In this document: positions 15,319 to 23,396 of the stretch, in pieces | Layout: every line of letters begins with the position of its first letter | How positions within the stretch are numbered: position 1 is the stretch's first letter | NCBI GenBank assembly: GCA_030041545.1 | Contig: JASHNQ010000033.1 | Coordinates: forward strand, 1-64,000 | DNA length: 64,000 bases | Reading direction: 5' to 3' | From: a candidate division FCPU426 bacterium | GTDB taxonomy: Bacteria; Oederibacteriota; Muellerivitia; Muellerivitales; Muellerivitaceae | Position numbers and translations under genes: made by a program | The notes under the pieces: model-generated | What the model was told of the DNA's origin: nothing | The model's input: the letters and a program-made list of their open reading frames with translations, nothing else | Database searches by the model: none

Positions 15319-15624
15319 TTAAAAAGTTCTTCCCCGGATTGAATCCCACGAGGAGCCCTTCCAGCCGCGGATGATGCCGCTGTCCCCGCACTTTGGGCAG
15401 GACCATTGGATTTCGCCGTTGTTTTCCGGGATTAAAACCTCAACCGCGGTTCCGCAATATCCCTTATCCGGAAGGCCGGGGCAAAGAATCGCCGACAGGA
15501 CCGAAGTTTTTGCGCCCAGAAGGCTTCCCAAACGGGCCACTTGCCCGAAAAATTCCGTTCTTTCCGTTCGGCGGTCCCCCATCTCCGGCGGCGGCATGTG
15601 GGTCATGTCCGTGATCCAAGGCAT
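15319..15624 (-). CDS. small zinc-ribbon protein
   Basis: The 101-aa protein has a C-terminal zinc ribbon. Cys48 and Cys57 lie in the strand region ILCPGLPDKGYCGTAVEV, and CPKCGDSGIIRGWKGSSWD supplies the second pair. A spaced Cys-pair plus the G-W-G-S-x-W-D ending resembles small zinc-ribbon proteins of unknown function. GGAG precedes the ATG at 15624. It lies 27 bp downstream of the SNF2 helicase gene, so the two are probably co-transcribed and the ribbon may be a helicase accessory factor (inference). Confidence 0.65.
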   Translation of the reverse strand: MPWITDMTHMPPPEMGDRRTERTEFFGQVARLGSLLGAKTSVLSAILCPGLPDKGYCGTAVEVLIPENNGEIQWSCPKCGDSGIIRGWKGSSWDSIRGRTF

Positions 15625-15651
15625 TTTTTAATTCTCCTTAATTCCACTTCC

Positions 15652-18126
15652 TTATTTTGGGCCGGCCAGATCCTTCAACAGCCGGGTCATGCGCTCCAGC
15701 GTTCCGGCATCCGGCAAGGGCAGCCTCAAGTACCGTCCGCCCGTTTGGGGATCTGTCGCCACGAAGGAGGAAAGGACCGGGGATCCGGGCTTCCCCTTTT
15801 CCCCTTCCCGCAGGGCGGATCCCAGTTTTTCCATAAAATCAATGCCCGCTTCCAACAACTCGTTCCAGGACTGGGCGGACGACACGGGGGCCATGGAACC
15901 CGGGTCCGGTTTGCCGGCGGCGGACGCCGGAACGGGCTTTTTCCCGGTTCGCCCGGGCGTGTCGCGGCGTACGGTTTCGGGTCCGGCTTCCCGGGCGCCG
16001 GGGGATGCCCCCCCGTTCACGGGCGCCGTTGAGGCTTCCGATGCCTTTTCCACGGTTTCCATGAAGCGGTTCAGGCTTCCGCCTTGTCCCAGCGACACCT
16101 CATCCTCGCCGCCGTCCAAAACGCCCGCGAAGACCGATCTTTTGAAGGAAAGAATGGACAAAATACCCTGTTCGATGCCGCCTTCGGCGATGAAATGCAC
16201 CACCCGCACGGGCCGCTTCTGGCCCAGGCGGTGCACCCGGCCGATGCGCTGCTCCAAGATGGCCGGATTCCAGGGTTGGTCCATGTTGACGATGACCGAG
16301 GCATTCTGCAGGTTCAACCCCGCGCCGCCCGCGTCCGTGGAAAGGAAAAGCCGGCAGGCGGGGTCCTCCTTGAAGCGCCTCACCCTTTCGGCCCTTTCCT
16401 TGGCCGTGAGGCCCCCGTGGAACAGCACGTGGTTCCAGGGCTTCCCCTTGATCCGGCGTTCGATCAGCTGATGGGTCCCCAGCCACTGGCTGAAGACCAC
16501 CGCCTTGATGCCTTCCTCCTCGAAGGCCTCGTCCAGCAGGGTCGCCAGTTCGCCGGCTTTGCTTCCATGGTCCGTCTTGTGGTCGACCAGGTAGGTGCTG
16601 TTGCAGACCATGCGCATGTTCTGCAACCCCGCCCTTAAGCGCATCTGGTCCGCCTCGGTCAGGAACCTGTTCCTTTTCCATTTCGCCACGATGCGCGCCA
16701 CCCTGTCCCGGTTTTCCCCGTGGATGCCGGCCTGGGGCTTGGTGAGGGGCACGAAAAACTTCTTTTCCAGGCGTTGGGGCAGGTCGCCCAAAACATCCTT
16801 CTTGGCGCGCCGGACCAGGATGGGCTTGAGGGTTTCGGCGATCCGGGACAGGTTCCGGTAACCGGTCACCCGGCCGTGGTCGTCCACTATTTGGTGGGCG
16901 GCCAGGAAGCGGAAGGAAGGCCCCAGGTGATAGCGGTCCACGAACTCCACGATGGAATGAAGCTCCTCCAGGCGGTTTTCCAGGGGCGTCCCAGTGAGGA
17001 CCACGGCGTAGTCCGACTCCAGTTTCTTGGCGGCCTTGGCCGCCCGGGTGCGCCAATTCTTGATCCGCTGGGCTTCGTCCAGGACGATGAGCCCCGGGTC
17101 CCAACCCGAGATGGCCCGGAGGTCCCGGTGCAGCACGTCGTAATTGACGATCTTGTAAAAGCCGGGGGAAGCGTAGGCGGCCCGCCGGGCCGTCATGCCG
17201 CCGCCCACCACCACGGCTTCCCGGCCCGTGAACCTGGCGATCTCATCCTTCCATTGGTGCTTCAGGGAGGTCGGGCAGACCACCAGGGCCCGTTCCAAGC
17301 CGCCCGTTTTGGCGAGTATTTCCGCCGCCGCGATGGCTTGGATGGTCTTGCCCAGCCCCATCTCGTCGGCGATCAGGCAGCGCCCGGCGCGCGCCGCGAA
17401 GAGGGCCCCCTCCCGTTGATAGGGATACAGGCTTGCTTTGAGGAGCCCGTCGAAAGCGGAGCTTTCCGGCCCCCTGGGAAAGGCTTCCGCGACGCGGCGC
17501 CTCCTGCCCTCGTTGTCCAGCACTTGCGCCGCGTGACGGAGCGCTTCGGGATCGAAGCGGCAGTCCACGCCCGCCCGGCGCGTTTCCTCCCGGAAGGAGG
17601 CCAGCCTCCCGTAGGCCGCAGGCCTCAAGACGCCCTGGGAATCGAAAATCCCGGAGGCGAATCCTTCCAGGCGTTCCGGGAAAGCAGGGCCCTTGCGCAA
17701 CACCACCTCCCGGACCCCCGTGTAACGCAGGTAAACTTCCGAGTAATCGGGGCGGAATCCCCCCTGGAGGATGGAACGGTTCCTCCGGTCGCGGCGGATG
17801 AAGTGAAGGACCCGCTCAATGTGCTTGCAGGTCCCCAGGCCGTTGACCAGGTAGTCCGGGCAGGTACAGCGGTTGTCCCCGGGATGGGGGCTTCGGATCA
17901 CGACCCGGTAACGGCCGCCCGTGGCGGGGTTCGACACGGCGTACTCGCAGAAAACCCGCTCCTTGCCGGTACGGACCACGCGCAGTTCCTGGGACAGGGA
18001 ATCCTCCCGGCGCATGGCCGCCTGCCATTGATCCAGGGTCATTCCCTCGGGCGGTTTGTAACGGGAAACCGGGGATGGAACCCGTCGTTTTTTCGGCGTC
18101 CCGCGGATTCCCTTCCCGGCTCCCAT
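15652..18126 (-). CDS. SWIM zinc-finger SNF2-family helicase
   Basis: The 824-aa protein has an N-terminal SWIM finger (Cys87, Cys89, Cys100, His102 in CTCPDYLVNGLGTCKHIE) and a complete SNF2 ATPase. Motifs are DEMGLGKT (I), LDEAQ (II), TGTPLEN (III), VVFSQW (IV region), STDAGGAGLNLQ (V) and QRIGRVHRLGQ (VI). The C-terminal roughly 130 residues are Pro/Gly-rich and then helical. Such proteins translocate on dsDNA and occur in bacterial defence and mobile loci. I start at the ATG at 18126, where GGAGGT lies upstream; a GTG 48 bases earlier has no site. It is preceded by a small gene (61-bp gap) and followed by the zinc-ribbon gene. Confidence 0.92.
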   Translation of the reverse strand: MGAGKGIRGTPKKRRVPSPVSRYKPPEGMTLDQWQAAMRREDSLSQELRVVRTGKERVFCEYAVSNPATGGRYRVVIRSPHPGDNRCTCPDYLVNGLGTCKHIERVLHFIRRDRRNRSILQGGFRPDYSEVYLRYTGVREVVLRKGPAFPERLEGFASGIFDSQGVLRPAAYGRLASFREETRRAGVDCRFDPEALRHAAQVLDNEGRRRRVAEAFPRGPESSAFDGLLKASLYPYQREGALFAARAGRCLIADEMGLGKTIQAIAAAEILAKTGGLERALVVCPTSLKHQWKDEIARFTGREAVVVGGGMTARRAAYASPGFYKIVNYDVLHRDLRAISGWDPGLIVLDEAQRIKNWRTRAAKAAKKLESDYAVVLTGTPLENRLEELHSIVEFVDRYHLGPSFRFLAAHQIVDDHGRVTGYRNLSRIAETLKPILVRRAKKDVLGDLPQRLEKKFFVPLTKPQAGIHGENRDRVARIVAKWKRNRFLTEADQMRLRAGLQNMRMVCNSTYLVDHKTDHGSKAGELATLLDEAFEEEGIKAVVFSQWLGTHQLIERRIKGKPWNHVLFHGGLTAKERAERVRRFKEDPACRLFLSTDAGGAGLNLQNASVIVNMDQPWNPAILEQRIGRVHRLGQKRPVRVVHFIAEGGIEQGILSILSFKRSVFAGVLDGGEDEVSLGQGGSLNRFMETVEKASEASTAPVNGGASPGAREAGPETVRRDTPGRTGKKPVPASAAGKPDPGSMAPVSSAQSWNELLEAGIDFMEKLGSALREGEKGKPGSPVLSSFVATDPQTGGRYLRLPLPDAGTLERMTRLLKDLAGPK

Positions 18127-18186
18127 GCTTACCTCCAAGCCCTTCATTTCATCCGTTTTTTTGACCTTCGTCACCCAACCAAAACC

Positions 18187-18450
18187 TCAATGATACCGCC
18201 GTTTCTTCCGCCTTCCCCTTTTTTTCGCTTCGGCGAAGCGGGCGGCGACTTCACGGCGGAACATTTCAAATACCGCAAAATCAATCCCATCCCTTTTGAG
18301 AAGGTTGAGGAAGGCCCCATCATCCCCGGCGGGAAGCCTTCCGGCCTCGATCATCAGCCTTATTTTCTCAAGGAACGTCCATGGCCTCCCGTCCGGCATC
18401 AACGGTTCCCCCGGCTTGGGCTTAATGAATCCCTCGTCCATATTTCCCAT
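18187..18450 (-). CDS. small basic-tailed protein upstream of SNF2 gene
   Basis: The 87-aa product is FIKPKPGEPLMPDGRPW followed by a helix (LEKIRLMIEAGRLP) and FAVFEMFRREVAARFAEA, ending KKRGRRKKRRYH. This strongly basic tail suggests nucleic-acid binding. I recognise no family. GGAG lies three bases before the ATG at 18450; a second in-frame ATG at 18441 is better spaced. A much longer reading of this frame runs antisense-like through the upstream gene and is a shadow. It sits between the UPF0158-fusion gene and the helicase gene, all on one strand with short gaps. Confidence 0.6.
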   Translation of the reverse strand: MGNMDEGFIKPKPGEPLMPDGRPWTFLEKIRLMIEAGRLPAGDDGAFLNLLKRDGIDFAVFEMFRREVAARFAEAKKRGRRKKRRYH

Positions 18451-18493
18451 TTTCTCCAAAAAATTAGGTGGGCCCGGCGTCATCGTCGCCCGA

Positions 18494-19573
18494 TCAATCC
18501 CTCGCGGCTTCCGGAAGGGCCAGCCCGATCCGGTCATCCTCCAATCCGGAAACAAATTCTCGGGCGGCCTCCCGCATTTTCCCATCCTTGAATTCGCGCC
18601 ATTTTTCCAATAGGCCGGGATAATCCCGCAAGGCGTCCTTGAACCCCCGGAAAGGATGGTTCCTCCCGAGGGCATCCCATAGGTGTTTCGAGGCCTTGGG
18701 CTCCTTAACCGTTTGCGCGAACCGCCCCATGTGGGTGAAACTTTCCCGGGAATCCATGCGGGGAATGGAAACGAACCGGTCATGCCCTTGGAGCACTTTC
18801 CGGGCCCATTCTTCCTCCGCCGGGTCCCATTCCGCCGCGCCGTCCCCGTCCTCATCCCCGTCTTCCACGGCGGATAAAACCTCCCCGGGCAAAAAAACAA
18901 CCCCGCCGGTGTGCTTGTCCAGGTAAAAGAAACGGTCAATTCCGTTGCTTTGATCCTCCATGGCCATGGAGATAGCACCCTCGTCCACATAAACTCGGAT
19001 TTTAGCGGGCCGCCCATGCCCATGGTCCATGTTGAGGCGGCCATCGGCGTAAAGGCCTTTGTCGCCGGGATGTTCCGGGCAGCTCCCGTTGCGGCGGCAA
19101 TCCGGGCAGTTCCCATCCATGGTTGACTCCTTTTCCTGCGGGGGGATCCGGGTCGGGGAAAGAACGGCTTCGCCGGCGGTCATTCGGTTCCCCCCGCCTA
19201 AACACGGAGGGACAAAATGGGTACGGTAAGCCCGTTCAATAGCCGGATCACCGCTTTTGCTGAACCGAAGTTCCCGCTTGGGTCCCTGTCCCCAATTGCG
19301 GTAGGCCGTTTCCCTGGACTTCAATCCCTCACGGGCGGCCCAGGAGCGGAAGACCTTCATGGCCCGGGAGATTTTGCCCAAACCCGAACCCGCCGCCCTT
19401 TCCAAATACGGGATCCCCCCAAAACGCCAATCCCCGACCTGTTTTTTCGTCAAGAACCCAATGCCCGTCAAGACATCAATGGCGCTCACGCATTGGAGGC
19501 CGGCCAACGCCCGCTGGGCGGCCTGGATGACGCGCGTCTCGATGCTTTTTTGGGCTTTGGTTTGGGAAGCCAT
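18494..19573 (-). CDS. two-module protein with C-terminal UPF0158 domain
   Basis: This is one continuous 360-aa frame. Residues 1-125 (SAIDVLTGIGFLTKKQVGDW, then YLERAAG, then ELRFSKSGDPAIERAYRTHF) form a conserved-looking domain I cannot name. Residues about 152-355 begin CPDCRRNGSCPEH. They continue as a UPF0158-type protein with an acidic loop (EDGDEDGDGAAEWD), then RFVSIPRMDSRESF, and HPFRGFKDALRDYPGLLEKW. An internal ATG at 19120 has AAGGAG six bases upstream. It would yield the second module alone (UPF0158-type, about 209 aa). This may be a fusion of two formerly separate genes or a dual-start gene. Confidence 0.65.
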   Translation of the reverse strand: MASQTKAQKSIETRVIQAAQRALAGLQCVSAIDVLTGIGFLTKKQVGDWRFGGIPYLERAAGSGLGKISRAMKVFRSWAAREGLKSRETAYRNWGQGPKRELRFSKSGDPAIERAYRTHFVPPCLGGGNRMTAGEAVLSPTRIPPQEKESTMDGNCPDCRRNGSCPEHPGDKGLYADGRLNMDHGHGRPAKIRVYVDEGAISMAMEDQSNGIDRFFYLDKHTGGVVFLPGEVLSAVEDGDEDGDGAAEWDPAEEEWARKVLQGHDRFVSIPRMDSRESFTHMGRFAQTVKEPKASKHLWDALGRNHPFRGFKDALRDYPGLLEKWREFKDGKMREAAREFVSGLEDDRIGLALPEAARD

Positions 19574-19872
19574 GGGTTCCAATTTTAGCCCCGGCTCAAC
19601 GGGAAAAAAGCGAAAAGCATCCGGTGGAATGTCATCCGGCTTCAAAGGCGGGGCCCAGCCGTGTACTTGGACGGGGTTTTACCGGCCAAGTGGCGGCCCG
19701 GTGGCCGGCCCCTCAATTTTAGAGTCCCCCATCGGGGATCCGTAAACCCCTCGCCTTTAGGCGAAGGAAGTAGAAAGGATAGGCCAGGCCCATTTGTGCT
19801 TCAGGCTAAAGGTGTTCACCCGGTGACCCCCCCCAGCCGCGTTGGAAATGCAGGGATTATGACCCCGGTGAA

Positions 19873-19957
19873 CACCCTTTTGTGCCCCGCTGAACGCTGT
19901 TTGCACTCCGCTGAACGCCGTCCATGCCCTGGTGAACGCTGTTTGCGCCCCGCTGAA
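19873..19957. repeat. four tandem 21-22-bp repeats
   Basis: Units end in CGCTGAA or GGTGAA (for example GCTGTTTGCACTCCGCTGAA). The 21-bp period would encode a heptapeptide repeat in either direction, but no supported gene covers it. The flanking GCGTTGGAAAT...CAGGGATTATGA segment (19838-19862) recurs at 20440-20470. Confidence 0.75.
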
Positions 19958-19974
19958 CACCCCGCCCGGTGGCT

Positions 19975-20236
19975 GGTTTTAGAGAATCTCCAAAAACCAG
20001 GGGTTACCCGCCCCCTCCCAGGGCGCGGTTTTTGAGAGTCTCAAAAAACCAGGGGTTACCCGGCCCCCACCCAGGGCTAGGTTTTTGAGAGTCTCAAAAA
20101 ATCAGGGGTTAACTGGCCCCTTCCCAGGGCTAGGTTTTTGAGAGTCTCAAAAAACCAGGGGTTAACTGGCCCCCACCCAGGGCTAGGTTTTTGAGAGTCT
20201 CCAAAAACCAGGGGTTGTCCAGCCACCTCCCAGGGC
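19975..20236. repeat. 53-bp satellite, five units, each with a palindrome
   Basis: Units start at 19975, 20027, 20080, 20133 and 20186, a 52-53-bp period. Each contains GGTTTTTGAGA-GTC-TCAAAAAACC-like palindromes followed by AGGGGTTA...CCAGGG. A further partial unit continues after the inserted element at 20397. No gene is visible. Confidence 0.9.
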
Positions 20237-20396
20237 GGTAGTGACTCAGTTTGAAATCGGGAAACCTAACGCCACCCCTCACCCTACCCTCTCCCGCAAG
20301 GGGCGAGGGTTTTTGCGGGTTTCCCCCCCCTCTCCCTTGAGGGGAGAGGGTCGGGGTGAGGGTGCAGTGGATTTTCCATCAAACTGATGCACTACC
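20237..20396. mobile_element. 160-bp non-autonomous element with 8-bp target duplication
   Basis: Terminal arms GGTAGTGACTCAGTTTGA and (inverted) GGTAGTGCATCAGTTTGA flank a GC-rich palindromic core. CCCAGGGC stands on both sides (20229-20236 and 20397-20404), which is the target-site duplication within a satellite unit. It is the same family as 53457-53617. Confidence 0.85.
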
Positions 20397-20528
20397 CCCA
20401 GGGCAGGGTTTTGGAGAATCTCAATCGCCCGCTGAGCACCCCCGGCCGCGTTGGAAATACAGGGATTATGAGCCCGCTGAACACTCCGCTGAACACCCTG
20501 CCCGCTGAACGGGCTGGTCAAGCCGAGG

Positions 20529-20816
20529 GTGTCCATCCGGTGTCCCAAGTGCAAGGGGTTCTGGAAGAAGCGGTTTGTTAAGAACGAATTGGTGGAACAA
20601 AGGGAATCGTTGGAAACCGTCGAAAGGACCGACGAAGGGACTATCTTCTCCAATAGCCCTTTTGAGCCGAACCATGGCTATGAGGTCAAACGGCTGGAAC
20701 AAGTGAGGATGGTGCAGGAAACCACCCGCGATTTTTGGGAATGCAAAGACCCGGTATGCGGCCACCAGTGGACCACCGAGGAATATTCGGAATATGAAGG
20801 TCAATTGGAAGCTTGA
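20529..20816 (+). CDS. zinc-ribbon protein, first gene of TcmP cassette
   Basis: The 95-aa protein opens with CPKCKGFW (Cys pair at 5 and 8) and ends with a second metal site in FWECKDPVCGHQW. The central part is a charged linker. The split Cys pairs predict a zinc ribbon or nucleic-acid-binding finger of unrecognised family. The frame starts at GTG 20529 inside repeat-like sequence, with only a weak GAGG nearby, so the start is uncertain. The next gene, TcmP, starts 71 bp downstream on the same strand. Confidence 0.6.
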   Translation: MSIRCPKCKGFWKKRFVKNELVEQRESLETVERTDEGTIFSNSPFEPNHGYEVKRLEQVRMVQETTRDFWECKDPVCGHQWTTEEYSEYEGQLEA

Positions 20817-20887
20817 TTACCTTATTGCCAGGATTGATATGCGCTGTTAGCATACTTGCGTATACCAACAATGGCGGCCTTCATCCA

Positions 20888-21751
20888 ATGGAAAACAACT
20901 CCTTTGAAATCCCCCGATTGACCGACGATGGCCTTTGGGCGCCTTCAATAAAAGCCCATTCGTTGAAAAAATACCAAGCCATCAGTTACTACCTGAAAAT
21001 CTTCAGCACAAGCATGAAAGACAAGTGGGATAACCGGGTTTATATAGACCTGTTTTCCGGCGCGGGACGGTCCAAGGTGGAGGAAGAGGGGACATTTGTG
21101 CCAGGTTCGCCCTTATTGGCTTTGGATGTCGATGACCGGTTCGATAAATATATTTTCTGTGAGAAAGAACCTGATTTATGCGACGTTTTGACCAAACGGG
21201 CATCACTTGTTTGCGCTCCTGAGAAGTTTAAAATTATTCAAGGAGACGTTAACCAGAACGTTGAGACGATCCTTCAGGAGATTCCAAAATTTGGAAAAGG
21301 TAAATCCTGCCTTTCGTTCTGCCTGGTAGACCCTTTCGGCATCAGGGACATTAAGTTTGAGACGATCAAACGGTTGTCCGAACTTTACGTTGATTTTTTG
21401 GTCTTAATCCCTACTGGCTTTGACGCCAACCGAAACCAGAGTGATTACCTGAGCCCCGACAACACTTCACTGGATGAATTTTTCGGTGACCAAAACTGGC
21501 GCGTGGAATGGGAAAAAATAAAGGCTAAAAAAACCAAGGATTTTGCCTTGTTCGTCCTGGATTATTTCTGTGAAAAAATGCGGGGTCTCCGTTATCTTTA
21601 TGAAGGCCCGGAAGATTCCATGCGGGTCACCATCGAAGAAAATAACGTTCTTCTATATCATTTGATGCTTTTTAGCCGGAAACCATTGGGCCAGCGTTTT
21701 TGGAGTGATACCAAAAAGAACATCAGCCCCCAAATGGGTTTTGATTTTTAA
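20888..21751 (+). CDS. tcmP: three-Cys-motif partner protein TcmP
   Basis: The 287-aa protein reads SIKAHSLKKYQAISYYLKI, then YIDLFSGAGR (about 52-61), FCEKEP, and FCLVDPFGI (about 147-155). This is the methyltransferase-like Rossmann pattern of the TcmP family. TcmP is named for constant co-occurrence with the three-Cys-motif protein of the phage Gp37/Gp68 (DUF5131) family, which is the very next gene here (9-bp gap). The biochemical role of the pair is not established. I start at the ATG at 20888; 25 upstream in-frame codons are unlike the family. Confidence 0.88.
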   Translation: MENNSFEIPRLTDDGLWAPSIKAHSLKKYQAISYYLKIFSTSMKDKWDNRVYIDLFSGAGRSKVEEEGTFVPGSPLLALDVDDRFDKYIFCEKEPDLCDVLTKRASLVCAPEKFKIIQGDVNQNVETILQEIPKFGKGKSCLSFCLVDPFGIRDIKFETIKRLSELYVDFLVLIPTGFDANRNQSDYLSPDNTSLDEFFGDQNWRVEWEKIKAKKTKDFALFVLDYFCEKMRGLRYLYEGPEDSMRVTIEENNVLLYHLMLFSRKPLGQRFWSDTKKNISPQMGFDF

Positions 21752-21760
21752 GGAGTAAAA

Positions 21761-22504
21761 ATGGCGGAAATTTCCACCATCGAATGGACTAATTCCACTT
21801 GGAATCCCGTGACGGGCTGCCACAAGGTCAGCGCCGGCTGCGCGAATTGCTATGCGGAGCGATTCGCAGAAAGATGGCGCGGCGTGCCAGGGCATCCTTA
21901 TGAACAAGGTTTTGATTTGAGGACTTGGCCGGACCGTTTGAACCTACCCTTAACCTGGAAGGAACCACGGACGATCTTCGTTAATTCTATGTCCGACCTT
22001 TTTCACCAGGACATTCCTTTAAAATTTCTGAAGCAAATTTTTGAGGTGATGAACAAGGCTCATTGGCACCAATTTCAGGTCTTAACCAAAAGGGCCGACC
22101 GGCTTGAGAAGCTCAGCCCTAGTCTTGAATGGACACCCAATATCTGGATGGGAGTAAGCGTCGAGTCGGAGAAATTTATCTACCGTATACGTTCCCTTAA
22201 AAAGACAAGGGCCAAAACAAAGTTCCTTTCCTTGGAACCCTTGTTAGGACCGCTTCCAAACCTGCCATTGAAAGGCATTCATTGGGCCATCGTGGGGGGC
22301 GAGTCTGGTCCCGGAGCAAGGCCTATGGAAAAAGAGTGGGTTTTGGATATTCAAAAACAATGCCGAAAGGCCAAGGTGCCGTTTTTCTTCAAGCAATGGG
22401 GTGGCGTTTGGAAAAAGAAAAATGGGCGAGAGTTGAATGGGAGGACGTGGGATCAGATGCCAAAGTCTCAGCAGAAAAAGGAATCAATTTTAACCAAACG
22501 ATAA
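21761..22504 (+). CDS. phage Gp37/Gp68-like three-Cys-motif protein (DUF5131)
   Basis: The 247-aa protein starts IEWTNSTWNPVTGC, with Cys20, Cys27 and Cys30 as the three-cysteine motif (CHKVSAGCANC). This is followed by YAERFAER, IFVNSMSDLFH and LTKRADRL, and near the end AIVGGESGPGARPM. This is the DUF5131 family, distantly radical-SAM-like, suggesting a 4Fe-4S cluster on the three Cys. It is found in phages and islands. GGAG lies eight bases before the ATG. It forms a tight pair with TcmP upstream; a wHTH/TIR-like gene follows after 19 bp. Confidence 0.9.
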   Translation: MAEISTIEWTNSTWNPVTGCHKVSAGCANCYAERFAERWRGVPGHPYEQGFDLRTWPDRLNLPLTWKEPRTIFVNSMSDLFHQDIPLKFLKQIFEVMNKAHWHQFQVLTKRADRLEKLSPSLEWTPNIWMGVSVESEKFIYRIRSLKKTRAKTKFLSLEPLLGPLPNLPLKGIHWAIVGGESGPGARPMEKEWVLDIQKQCRKAKVPFFFKQWGGVWKKKNGRELNGRTWDQMPKSQQKKESILTKR

Positions 22505-22523
22505 AAATTAAAAGGCAAACAAA

Positions 22524-23396
22524 TTGGAATTTACCCAAGAAACACTTTTAGTATTAAAAGCTCTTGCTGATTATCAAATGAAAGAAAATGACCCGAATAA
22601 AGGACATTATCAACTTAACGGTGAACAGCTTCAAAAAATAACTAAACTTCATCTTTCGTTCATGAACGATGCAGTGGAAATATTAAGGGAAAGTGGATTG
22701 GTTGAAGTTATACGAGGACTGGGTTCATATCCATATTCCTTTGTTATGGCAGAACTTACTCCGAAGGGAAGATTTCTATTAAAAAAAATAAATGAAGAAT
22801 CACAAACTAAAGAAAGTATGGAAGAAAAAGAGCCGAAAATTCAAAAAATTCAACGAGCTTTGAATCCGGTTGGCTCACCTTATGGTTTTGGGGATGAGGA
22901 TTGGGAATACATCGAGGTTCAGAAAAAAGATGGAAATAAACTCAATGTTGTTTTTGGTTTGCAATGGAAGTCAACGGTTTATGAAACCGATAGTCTTGTT
23001 GCAAATATTAAAAAACACTTCGAGGATGCTATTGAAATTTACAGAAGCAGGTCCGGTTCATTACCGATAACTCTTAATTTCAAACAATTAGCTGCTGGCT
23101 TTGGGGAACATCTTTTTAACCAGATCGCGCGAGACGTCATATCGTCTGATGTTGCGGTCTTTGAAACTTCTGATAAGAATCCAAACGTAATGATTGAAAT
23201 GGGTGTTGCACTAACGTGGGGTGTAAGGGTACTTCCTATCAAAAGGGAAGATAAGGAAAAACCCCCTTCTGATATTTCTGGCCAAACGTGGGCTGATTAT
23301 AAAAATAATGGAGATAATGCAAAAACTTTTACAGAGTCAGAGTTTCAAGAAAAGCTTATTGCAATGATTGATAGGGCAATTAAGAAGAAAGGTTGA
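22524..23396 (+). CDS. wHTH protein with TIR/deoxyribosyltransferase-like domain
   Basis: This 290-aa protein is encoded by AT-rich DNA. Residues 1-90 look like a winged helix (LVLKALADYQM, then MNDAVEILRESGLVEVIRG, then LTPKGRFLLK). After a linker, residues about 180-260 read ISSDVAVFETSDKNPNVMIE MG, then PSDISGQTWADY. This is the S-D-V-x-V-x-x-T-x-x-N-P-N-V-x-x-E-x-G pattern shared by TIR-like and nucleoside deoxyribosyltransferase-like Rossmann domains (Glu225 the candidate catalytic residue). Such domains hydrolyse NAD or bind nucleotide signals in defence. The start is TTG 22524, 19 bp after the three-Cys gene. It could be the effector or regulator of the cassette; this is inference. Confidence 0.65.
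   Translation: MEFTQETLLVLKALADYQMKENDPNKGHYQLNGEQLQKITKLHLSFMNDAVEILRESGLVEVIRGLGSYPYSFVMAELTPKGRFLLKKINEESQTKESMEEKEPKIQKIQRALNPVGSPYGFGDEDWEYIEVQKKDGNKLNVVFGLQWKSTVYETDSLVANIKKHFEDAIEIYRSRSGSLPITLNFKQLAAGFGEHLFNQIARDVISSDVAVFETSDKNPNVMIEMGVALTWGVRVLPIKREDKEKPPSDISGQTWADYKNNGDNAKTFTESEFQEKLIAMIDRAIKKKG

Noticed and set aside
16720..18591. 623-codon open frame on the plus strand
   Set aside because: It is antisense to the SWIM-SNF2 helicase gene, whose motifs are intact, and has low-complexity His/Pro/Gly composition typical of shadows in GC-rich genes.
18451..19116. Upstream extension of the small basic protein frame
   Set aside because: This part is out of frame with the UPF0158-module gene and has shadow composition; only the last 87 codons look real.
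19975..20236. CRISPR array
   Set aside because: The units repeat in full, including the intervals between palindromes; there are no unique spacers and no cas genes.
19661..20653. Short frames over the repeat block
   Set aside because: They are created by the 21-bp and 53-bp repeats and the inserted palindromic element; no initiation site or domain supports them.
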